Assembly (NCBI GenBank): GCA_949372595.1 | Contig: CASIAN010000038.1 | Location: 15,110-79,109, forward strand | From: CPC320 sp002336405 | GTDB lineage: Bacteria; Pseudomonadota; Alphaproteobacteria; Rhodobacterales; Rhodobacteraceae | Length of the DNA stretch: 64,000 nucleotides | Direction: 5' to 3' | Shown here: positions 8,762 through 16,335 of the stretch, piece after piece | How the letters are laid out: every line of letters starts with the position of its first letter | How positions within the stretch are numbered: position 1 is the stretch's first letter | Position numbers and translations under genes: made by a program | The notes under the pieces: model-generated | Databases searched by the model: none | What the model was told of the DNA's origin: nothing | The model's input: only the letters and a program-made list of their open reading frames with translations

Positions 8762-9688
8762 GTGAAAAAAAATCCTATCCCTTATCTCATTGCTGTTGAC
8801 GGCGGTGGCACCGGCTGCCGGGTCGTCATTGCCCGCCCCAAAGGCGGAATTTTGGCCTCAGCCGAGTCCGGGCCCGCCAATATCGCGACAGCATTTGGCA
8901 CTGCCCTGCACACAATCATCAAGACCGCCTCTGAGGCCTGGCAAAAAGCAGGTTTGGAGGCCGCCACAATGCCGCAGGCCGTTGCAGTGCTAGGACTTGC
9001 AGGCGCGAATATTGGCGATGTGGCTCAGCGGCTAAAACGCAGCCTGCCCTTTACGCAATCTTATGTGACCGACGATCGCGAAACGACGCTGCGCGGCGCA
9101 CTGGCAGGGGCAGATGGCTGTCTGGCTGCGGTGGGCACCGGATCTTTCTTTTGCAGTCAAAACGCCGGGGTGACCCGATCAATTGGTGGCTGGGGTTTTT
9201 CGGTTGGTGATGACGGCGGTGGCGCGCGACTGGGCCAGGACCTGCTGCGACGGGTACTGCACTGTCACGACGGAATTGAAAATCACAGCGATTTAACGCG
9301 GTCAGTCCTTCAAGCCTTTGATAACGACCCTGCAGCAATTTCGACATTTGCTCTTAGTGCAAGCCCCCATGATTTTGGGTGTTACGCCCCTCAGGTCATC
9401 AAAGCCGCTGACGCAGGTGACCCGCAGGGTGTCAACCTGCGCACCAGTGCGGTAAACGCCATTCAAACCGCTCTTGAAGCGGTGGGATTTACCGGTCAAC
9501 AACGGCTTTGCATGTGTGGCGGGTTGGGACGGGCGGTCAGCGGCGTGCTGGATCCTGTATATCGGGACAATCTCGTCAAGCCAAAGGGCGATGCGTTGGC
9601 AGGGGGCCTTGCAATCGCGCAAAGCATCTTAAATCAAAGTCAGCCCATTCAAAATATGGACAGTAAACGGCGCCCGCTTGAGAATTAA
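8762..9688 (+). CDS. BadF/BadG/BcrA/BcrD-type ATPase, N-acetylglucosamine/glucosamine kinase-like
   Basis: ASKHA-fold kinase of the BadF family, which in stand-alone form usually phosphorylates N-acetylglucosamine or glucosamine. Motifs: phosphate-1 loop IAVDGGGTGCRVVI at the start, AAVGTGSFF, the glycine-rich GGWGFSVGDDGGGARLG, and adenosine loop CMCGGLGRAV near the end. The first conserved residues follow a GTG at 8762 (308 residues). An upstream in-frame ATG at 8681 would add 27 AT-rich, hydrophobic, non-conserved residues. Neither start has a strong ribosome site. It stands alone, with a broken gene downstream. Confidence 0.8.
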   Translation: MKKNPIPYLIAVDGGGTGCRVVIARPKGGILASAESGPANIATAFGTALHTIIKTASEAWQKAGLEAATMPQAVAVLGLAGANIGDVAQRLKRSLPFTQSYVTDDRETTLRGALAGADGCLAAVGTGSFFCSQNAGVTRSIGGWGFSVGDDGGGARLGQDLLRRVLHCHDGIENHSDLTRSVLQAFDNDPAAISTFALSASPHDFGCYAPQVIKAADAGDPQGVNLRTSAVNAIQTALEAVGFTGQQRLCMCGGLGRAVSGVLDPVYRDNLVKPKGDALAGGLAIAQSILNQSQPIQNMDSKRRPLEN

Positions 9689-9754
9689 AACACTGCCAGT
9701 CCTGAAACCGCCTCTGAGAGAGACTTCATTTTTACCGGTCTGCAAAGAGCACAC

Positions 9755-9780
9755 CCAATGCTAACATCCAATGCTAACAT
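9755..9780. repeat. 13-bp tandem repeat, two copies
   Basis: CCAATGCTAACAT occurs twice head to tail (9755-9767, 9768-9780) and is followed by CC, so ATGCTAACATCC is present twice. The same word occurs inverted at 8380-8393. Confidence 0.8.
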
Positions 9781-9957
9781 CCAAAAATAGACATAATTTT
9801 AACGCTGATATTATTCTTTTGTAAAATATTGCAGGCACAACGCCAATCACCAAAGCCCATTTTTCAGACCACCACACGGCAGATTAACCCAGAGTAAACC
9901 TTGCCTGGCAGTCTGAGCAGATCAGACAAATCATAGTGTATTAGAAGGATTGCGTCA

Positions 9958-10838
9958 TTGAGCCTCAATACCGGAAAAGTTCAAACGAGTATTATGAATT
10001 TGATTGAGCGGGTTCAGCTTTCTGACCCTATAAACATCGCCGATATTGGGGTCGCTTCAATCAATGAAACACCAGCATATTCGGATTTGGTTATCGGTGG
10101 ATAAGGATATCTCTTTGCCTTTGATGGCGACAGCCGGCAGATACCGGCGCCTCAGAAGCTATATGGCGAACATGCCACTTTTCTTAATCCGCGATCATTT
10201 CTTGGCAGACGGTGCCCAGCATACGGCCTGTATCTGTCGCGAAGACACCGCCATGACCCCGCTTCTCAAGCCGCATCAAAGCGTCCTTGCGTTCTTTCAT
10301 AATTTTTCATCGTTCGGAAAGGTGGTACAGCAACAGCGGATACAGACAGCGCGGTTGGATGTTATAGACGAGATTGGCGATCTTCACTTTATTAAACCAG
10401 ACGTTCAGGGCTCAGAACTTAACGTTTTGAAAAAAAGGGCTCAAAAAGCTCTCGAATTGCGTGGCTGTACAGTTAGAGGTTTCTTTTATTTGTTTGTACG
10501 AAAACCAACCAAGCTTTGACGAAGTTGATATGTGGATGCGCAGTATAGGCTTTGCTCCTCATCGTTTCTTGGACATCAAGAGCTGGTCGATTTCCCCGAC
10601 GACAAGAGGGAATGATTTCAGGCAACCTTTTAATCAATTGCTAGAATCAGATATTGTCTATGTGAAGGATATGCTGAACATAAAAAACCACTCATCTGTC
10701 CAATTGAAGATGCTTGCAATCATATCTGAGGTTTCCTTTGACAGCCCCGATTTGGCAATTCGTTGTTTGTGGGAACTGATGTCCCGAACGACCCTGGACG
10801 CCAGGGTCATTTCGCAGTTCACCGTGGCTAGGACATAA
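9958..10838 (+). pseudogene. FkbM-family methyltransferase, broken by a stop and two frameshifts
   Basis: The pieces line up as one FkbM-type SAM methyltransferase. From TTG 9958 (with AAGGA upstream) the frame reads to an in-frame TAA near 10099 (VIGG-stop) and continues as GYLFAFDGDSRQIPAP...FLNPRSFL. Near 10200 the sense frame shifts to read HFIKPDVQGSELNVLKK, the FkbM core (usually KIDVQGAE). Near 10455 it shifts again to VSFICLYENQPSFDEVD...GFAPHRFLDIKSW, ending at 10838. About 290 residues if repaired. These methyltransferases modify sugars or lipids in surface polysaccharide pathways; none is nearby, so this is probably a stranded remnant. Confidence 0.8.
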
Positions 10839-11057
10839 TACCGGCGGTCACGCAATATTCAAAATCCGCATGATCTGAAAAAAGCGCGCAGCTGAAACAT
10901 CCCAAAGGCCCAGCAGTCCGTCATCGTGGCGATAGCCTCTAGACATTGGCGCAAGGACACAACATCATATAGTTTATTACCAGCCGAAAATCTGTTTGCC
11001 ACATCACCGCTTTGACACGAAACCATCTGTGGAATATGCATAAAAGAAAGACCTTAC

Positions 11058-12032
11058 ATGTCAGATACTCTTACCCTCTCGCGCCCAGAAATCGAAGCTC
11101 TTTTGCAGATCGAAGACGGCTTCGACCCCATCAAAGACGCCTATATCGCGGTCACAGATGGCCGCTGCGATTTACCTCCAGTGGGGTATCTCGGTTTTCC
11201 CGACGCAAAGGGCGATTGTCACATCAAATACGGTCATATCGCCGGAGACTCCGTGTTTGTGATTAAAATTGCAACGGGGTTTTACGATAATCCCAGCAAG
11301 GGGCTGGCATCGAGCAACGGTATCATGCTGGCCCTGTCTGCAGAGACTGGTGAGGTCATGGCGATCCTGCAAGATGAGGGCTATCTGACCGACCTTAGAA
11401 CCGGCATCGGCGCCGCTCTGGCCACAAAGGCCGGATGTCGGGGTGACGCCCAAAGGGTCGGTGTGGTGGGCACCGGCATTCAGGCCCGTATCCAAATCCG
11501 CTGTCTCAACGCGCTCATGCCCGATGCAGGTCTGGTGTTTTCCGTCTGGGGCAGATCAGAGAAAAAGATGCGCCAACTCGCGCAAGATTTAGCGGCGCAC
11601 CAGATATCCGTCACAGTTCAACCAGACCTCAAGACGCTCTGCGTAAACGCAGATATTTTATTGACAACCACCGCTGCCAAGACGCCCCTGATCCGCTCAA
11701 GCTGGATTTCAGATGGCACCCATATCACCGCCAGCGGCGCCGATGCGCCCGGCAAACAAGAGCTGGACAGCGCCCTGACCGCCCGCGCCGACCTTCTAAT
11801 ACTGGACAGTGACGCACAATGTATTGATCACGGCGAAGTCGCCATTCCTGCAGAGGCTGGTCTGCTGTCACCTGACCGGTATCGCACACTTGGCAAAGTT
11901 CTATCAGGTCAACAAGCGGGGCGAAGCGCGCCCTCTCAGGTCACGATCGCCGATCTCACCGGGCTTGGCAGTCAGGATATCGCAATTGCGCGCACGGCGC
12001 TTGACGCCTATGCCCGCCACAACCGCCCATAG
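11058..12032 (+). CDS. Ornithine cyclodeaminase/mu-crystallin family protein
   Basis: NAD(P)-binding protein of the OCD/mu-crystallin family, 324 residues. Visible features are the KIATGFYDNPSKGL substrate region, DLRTGIGAALATK, the Rossmann GVVGTGIQARIQIRCL near residue 137, and ASGADAPGKQELD. Family members include ornithine cyclodeaminase, ectoine-utilisation EutC and iminosuccinate reductase BhcD. The threonine-dehydratase homologue just downstream resembles the partner found beside EutC (EutB) or BhcD (BhcB), so an imine/amino-acid reductase or deaminase role is more likely than ornithine cyclisation. Confidence 0.82.
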   Translation: MSDTLTLSRPEIEALLQIEDGFDPIKDAYIAVTDGRCDLPPVGYLGFPDAKGDCHIKYGHIAGDSVFVIKIATGFYDNPSKGLASSNGIMLALSAETGEVMAILQDEGYLTDLRTGIGAALATKAGCRGDAQRVGVVGTGIQARIQIRCLNALMPDAGLVFSVWGRSEKKMRQLAQDLAAHQISVTVQPDLKTLCVNADILLTTTAAKTPLIRSSWISDGTHITASGADAPGKQELDSALTARADLLILDSDAQCIDHGEVAIPAEAGLLSPDRYRTLGKVLSGQQAGRSAPSQVTIADLTGLGSQDIAIARTALDAYARHNRP

Positions 12033-12033
12033 G

Positions 12034-12073
12034 CCTAAGACACCTAAGACACCTAAGACACCTAAGACACCTA
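12034..12073. repeat. 9-bp tandem repeat CCTAAGACA, four copies plus a partial
   Basis: Four perfect head-to-tail copies of CCTAAGACA (12034-12069) start one base after the cyclodeaminase-family stop and are followed by CCTA. They fill most of the 62-bp spacer before the dehydratase start at 12095. The unit is a multiple of three and contains no stop in one frame, where it would read as a short Thr-Pro-Lys-type repeat. Confidence 0.93.
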
Positions 12074-12094
12074 CAGGACACCAAGGAATACAGG

Positions 12095-13084
12095 ATGACA
12101 TCACCTTTACAAGACAGCCGAGACACCAACCCCACAGAGATCGCGGCACGTGCGGTCATCGCCTATAAACGAATTGCATCACAAATATATAAAACGCCGT
12201 TGTTGCCCTCAAAAAACATCGGGGCCACTCTGGAATGTAATCTGTTATTCAAGGCGGATAACTTCCAGCTAACAGGCTCTTTCAAAATTCGGGGCGCCAG
12301 CAGCAAAATGAGCGTGATGGCCGGCAGCGAGAAACTGATCACCGCCAGTTCCGGAAACCATGGAATCGCCTGTGCCAGCGCGGCGCAAGCGTTCAATCGC
12401 GATATGACGGTTGTGCTGCCGGAAACTGTTGCACAGGCCAAACTCGCAAAAATCAAATCTTACGGGGTCACCGTGATTCTTGAAGGGGCAGAATCTGGGC
12501 TTGCGGAACTGCATGCACAGAAACTGGCTGCAGAGACGGACGGGTTAATTTATGTCTCACCCTACAACGACGTTGATGTGGTCGCGGGCCAAGGCAGCAT
12601 CGGTTTAGAGCTTTTAGACCAACATGACAGCATCGACAATATTTTCATTTCCATGGGTGGCGGCGGTTTGATCAGCGGCATCGGATCGGTCATCAAAAGC
12701 TTTTCGCCAAAGACGCGGATCATCGGCGTGGCGGCCAAGAACTCGGACGCGCTTGCGGCTTCAATGGTGGCAGGCACAGTGGTAGAGACCGAGCATTATG
12801 CAACACTGGCCGACGGGGTTGCAGGCGGCATGGACGTCGGCAGCGTGACATTGCCATTGGCGATCGAAACCGTAGACGAGGTGATCACCTGCAGCGAGGC
12901 AGAGATCACCGCAAGCCTGCGGCGTCTGGCCCATGAAGAACACCAGTTGGTCGAAGGGTCGGCCGCGCTGGCGTTAGCCGGCTTAGAACAGGCCGCCAAC
13001 AGGTTCAAAGGCGCGACCAACGTGGTGCTGCTTTGTGGGTCAAACTATGACCAAGCCACATTGGCGCCTTTGTTGGCCGATTAG
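12095..13084 (+). CDS. PLP-dependent threonine/serine dehydratase family protein
   Basis: Fold-type II PLP enzyme, 329 residues. The cofactor lysine is K64 in GSFKIRGA, the phosphate-binding glycine run is SMGGGGLISG (about 187-195), and SSGNHG near residue 86 contacts the substrate carboxylate. Single domain without the ACT regulatory tail of biosynthetic IlvA, so a catabolic dehydratase is likely. AAGGA upstream gives a ribosome site. Paired with the cyclodeaminase-family gene, it could be EutB-like (hydroxyectoine use) or BhcB-like (beta-hydroxyaspartate dehydratase); sequence alone does not decide. Converges on the aminotransferase gene. Confidence 0.87.
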   Translation: MTSPLQDSRDTNPTEIAARAVIAYKRIASQIYKTPLLPSKNIGATLECNLLFKADNFQLTGSFKIRGASSKMSVMAGSEKLITASSGNHGIACASAAQAFNRDMTVVLPETVAQAKLAKIKSYGVTVILEGAESGLAELHAQKLAAETDGLIYVSPYNDVDVVAGQGSIGLELLDQHDSIDNIFISMGGGGLISGIGSVIKSFSPKTRIIGVAAKNSDALAASMVAGTVVETEHYATLADGVAGGMDVGSVTLPLAIETVDEVITCSEAEITASLRRLAHEEHQLVEGSAALALAGLEQAANRFKGATNVVLLCGSNYDQATLAPLLAD

Positions 13085-13140
13085 CAGGTCACACAACCGC
13101 TTCCGCACCAGTTATGCGCAAAAAACCAAGGGGGAGGGCT

Positions 13141-14415
13141 TTACGCCGCGCCCCCGGCGACCGGCTCCGCAATCTGTTTCATTGCTACGAGAAACTGGGC
13201 TATTTCTTGCCGGCTGTTATAGTGGCACATTGATACCCGCACACAGCCATCAAGACCCAGCGGGTTAAGGATATTGCCCGAATAATGATCAGCCTTGCGC
13301 AGATGGGTGCGAATGCCCTGCGCGTTCAGCGCCGACACCACATCAACCGAAGCCACGTCGTCGACATAAAGCGCCACCAGCCCTTCGCGCGCCGGATTAT
13401 CGGCCCCCCCGATGATATGTACCCCCGCCATGTCCACCAACCCAGGCAGGTTGCCAGTGCCGTTGATCATCGCATCCGTCAATGCCGTTTCATGGGTATG
13501 GATCGCCTGCCCCGCAGCAATGAATTTTGCCCGGCGGTCAGTCTCATCCGTCACCCGAGAACCAAGCCATTCAAAATAACTTACCACCTCAGACAGAGTG
13601 GCATAAGCGCCGGTGTCGCGCGTCCCCAGTTCCCAATTATCTGCGGGACCGCCAACCAGCATATCATGCGGCAACGCCCGCAAGCGGTCTGAAATCCACG
13701 CCAACCCATAGCCGTGACGGGAAAACATTTTATAGGGCGAAATCACATAGCCATCCACATCATAGCTGGCGAGATCAATGCTGCCGTGGGCGGCATGCTG
13801 GATACCATCGACAATGATAAAACAATCCGGTGCAACCTTGCGGATGACAGCAGAGATTGCCGCCACATCCACGGCCATACCCGTCACCGGCGAAGTATGT
13901 AAAATCGTTGCAACGCGGGTTTCCGGTGTCACATGCGGGGCATAATCTTGCGCAGTCACCACCCCGGTAGCGTCATCATGAGCAACTAAAATATGCGATT
14001 GGTCCGCAATTTTTGCCCAGCGGGCACACGCACTGCGGGTGGCGGGATGTTCCAGTGTTGAGCCCAGAACATTGCCGCCACCCACAACCCCAAGACAGGC
14101 GTTCATAATCAGCCGAAACAACAGCTCGGTGCCGCTTTCGCCCATAAAAAAGCTGCCGTCAGGGGCATTGGTGAAATCAGCCATGTCTTTTTTGGCTTTG
14201 TTTATCACGCGAACTAATTCGTGCGATCCGGCGTTATCGCGCCCCTGATTGTCGGGAATAGCGGCGTAGTCGCGCGAACAGCTCACCACCGCATTAAGCG
14301 TCAGCGCCCCACCGGCATTTTCAAAAAATACCCGCGGTCCCTGTTGCGGGCAGCTATCCACTTGGGCGAATTTACTTCTAATACTTTTCAGCAGGGCGGG
14401 GGAAATTTCTGACAC
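13141..14415 (-). CDS. Class V aminotransferase, cysteine-desulfurase-like
   Basis: Fold-type I PLP enzyme of aminotransferase class V, 424 residues. PLP contacts: D203 in IIVDGIQHA and Schiff-base lysine K229 in ISPYKMFSRHG; HTSPVTG precedes them. The overall arrangement resembles NifS/SufS-like cysteine desulfurases and isopenicillin-N-epimerase-like proteins. No Suf or Isc partner is nearby. It converges with the dehydratase gene 56 bp away, so it may belong to the same amino-acid conversion, but shared regulation is not evident. Substrate unknown. Confidence 0.82.
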   Translation of the reverse strand: MSEISPALLKSIRSKFAQVDSCPQQGPRVFFENAGGALTLNAVVSCSRDYAAIPDNQGRDNAGSHELVRVINKAKKDMADFTNAPDGSFFMGESGTELLFRLIMNACLGVVGGGNVLGSTLEHPATRSACARWAKIADQSHILVAHDDATGVVTAQDYAPHVTPETRVATILHTSPVTGMAVDVAAISAVIRKVAPDCFIIVDGIQHAAHGSIDLASYDVDGYVISPYKMFSRHGYGLAWISDRLRALPHDMLVGGPADNWELGTRDTGAYATLSEVVSYFEWLGSRVTDETDRRAKFIAAGQAIHTHETALTDAMINGTGNLPGLVDMAGVHIIGGADNPAREGLVALYVDDVASVDVVSALNAQGIRTHLRKADHYSGNILNPLGLDGCVRVSMCHYNSRQEIAQFLVAMKQIAEPVAGGAA

Positions 14416-14649
14416 GGGACAACCTTCCTAATACTTCTGAACACTTTACAATTGCTTAGCCTGTCTGTCGGTTCCAAGAAGTTTTTACAAAAGCAGGCAG
14501 CACGCTGAACCGGCCAGGCCTCCGGACTGGGAAAATGCCCCATTGCCTTGTGGGAAAGCCAAACATGCAAACAGCGGCCAAAAAATTTCAGCTCGTAAAC
14601 TCTAATACACCTTTTCCGCAATTGGCAAGCGGTTGGCAACAGACTAGAC

Positions 14650-15351
14650 ATGCCTATGGAATGGATTTATCGCGTAACTGAATTTTCACATTGGGACTTA
14701 AGCGCTGTGAGCTTACTTCTCATTTGCTTCTTTTTTATCGGGCTGCTGATTGAAAATGCCCCAGTCTCATATCCTTCAGTCTCTCAATTGATGGCAGAGT
14801 ACAGACGCAGTTGGATGCGCCATATGGCGGCTCGCGATGTGCGTATCTTCGATGCGCAGGTTCTAAACGGATTGCGCCAAGGCACGGCATTTTTCGCCTC
14901 CGCCACCATGCTGGCCACAGGTGGTGTTTTAGCACTGATCGGCAACGCTGATAAGTTGATTGATGTGGCCGATGATCTAAGCTTGCAACCCGTTGCAGAG
15001 GTCGTTTGGGAAATTAAGCTATTTCTGACCCTGCTTTTAGTGACGAACGCCTTTTTGAAGTTTGTCTGGGCACATCGCCTGTTTGGCTATTGTGCCATTT
15101 TAATGGCGGCCGTGCCTAATGCGCCTGAAGACCCACAATGCCTGCCAATGTCGCGCAAGGCCGGAGAGGTCAATATAACCGCCGCACGCAGCTATAATCG
15201 GGGCTTGCGGGCAATTTATTTCTCAATTGCCTCCATTGCTTGGCTGATCAGTCCAGTGGCCCTGATGGCAGCAACGATAATCACATTCGGTGTTTTGCTG
15301 CGACGCGAATTCCTCTCCAAATCGCGCGCGCTTCTTTTGGACAAAGATTGA
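14650..15351 (+). CDS. DUF599 family integral membrane protein
   Basis: Membrane protein of 233 residues with about four hydrophobic segments: near 18-36, 80-100, 120-150 and 195-220. The conserved YRRSWMRHMAARDVRIFDAQ stretch after the first helix and the AARSYNRGLRAIYFSIA stretch are typical of DUF599. Function is unknown for the family. A second ATG six bases downstream could be the true start; neither has a clear ribosome site. It stands alone between oppositely oriented genes. Confidence 0.8.
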   Translation: MPMEWIYRVTEFSHWDLSAVSLLLICFFFIGLLIENAPVSYPSVSQLMAEYRRSWMRHMAARDVRIFDAQVLNGLRQGTAFFASATMLATGGVLALIGNADKLIDVADDLSLQPVAEVVWEIKLFLTLLLVTNAFLKFVWAHRLFGYCAILMAAVPNAPEDPQCLPMSRKAGEVNITAARSYNRGLRAIYFSIASIAWLISPVALMAATIITFGVLLRREFLSKSRALLLDKD

Positions 15352-15604
15352 TACCAGCATTAAAAATCAGTGGAGCCGGTCAAGCCTAACCTTAAATAGC
15401 CGCCAATTGGTACAATCAATTACAAGCGTATAGTCTGGTATCATACGCATTTTACCCAGCCAATATTACCCCCATAAAATTCATCAAAGCCCATGTATGC
15501 AACCCCGTCCCCCCCTGCTCTTTGAAAACAAAACAAGCATTGTTGGGGCTTTGGCATGTTTCTTGATGAGAGTATGGACAAAAAGGACTGAGGAGAGAAC
15601 AAAA

Positions 15605-15823
15605 ATGTCGAGCATTAATCGTAACGCTATGAACCTAACAGCCTCTGCCGCCTATGCCTCAACTATGGGTATTGGCACACGCAAGGAGCCTGACGAAGAC
15701 AGTAGACGACGGGGCGCATCTTTCGTCGAGACCGATGTATCTGGACGAAAACCTAACTCAAAACGACCCAACGGCGTTATTGTGACAATTAGTGCCAAAG
15801 GCCGCGCATTAGCACAAAACTGA
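15605..15823 (+). CDS. Small hypothetical protein
   Basis: A 72-residue frame starting at an ATG with GAGGAGAG about 8 bp upstream, a good ribosome site in a region otherwise lacking genes. The product is hydrophilic, begins MSSINRNAMNL and is rich in Arg, Lys, Ser and Asp in the middle. It has no signal peptide, membrane segment or cysteine. I do not recognise the family. Confidence 0.5.
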   Translation: MSSINRNAMNLTASAAYASTMGIGTRKEPDEDSRRRGASFVETDVSGRKPNSKRPNGVIVTISAKGRALAQN

Positions 15824-16335
15824 TCATAGGAGCCCAATAAATGGGGTTGGGATCGCAGACGACATGCCGGGACTTCACTTTTGGGACGACCCGCAGAGGC
15901 TCTGATGTGGCCAAGTGTGGCACTGTATGAGTTGACGCGGCAAAATAATCGTGTTGCGTCATTGGTCTTGTCACAAAATGAAGATGCGTGCCTCTCCGAG
16001 GCATCCTTTACTTTTTACTGTGCGGAAAAGACCATTTGGCCCAGACAGCTCAATGACCAATTGTGCAGGCTCGCCAATCAAAACCTTTTCTAACTTTGAG
16101 GCTATCAGGTTAAGGTACCAAAATATCCTATTGGGGCAGTTTCACCCGATGAGCGTCGCACAGTTTTGGTGTTCTGTGGCCAGATGGCTTCAGATAAAAC
16201 CGAATGACCCAACTTTGTCATCAAAGCAGGATTTTTATAGAGCCCCCCAAGTAGGCTCATAACCAAAGCGGCTGCACCCTTGCGACTTACGCCATGAAAA
16301 TCCATTGATTGTGCGTCGAAAAGTTCACCCAGCCT
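15824..16335. other. Intergenic region, no gene recognised
   Basis: About 510 bp between the small ORF and the end of the hybrid kinase gene. Several overlapping short frames of 60-100 codons occur on both strands, but none has a ribosome site or known motif. Confidence 0.45.

Noticed and set aside
12034..12073. Could the 9-bp repeats be a CRISPR array?
   Set aside because: No spacers; the units are contiguous and far too short.
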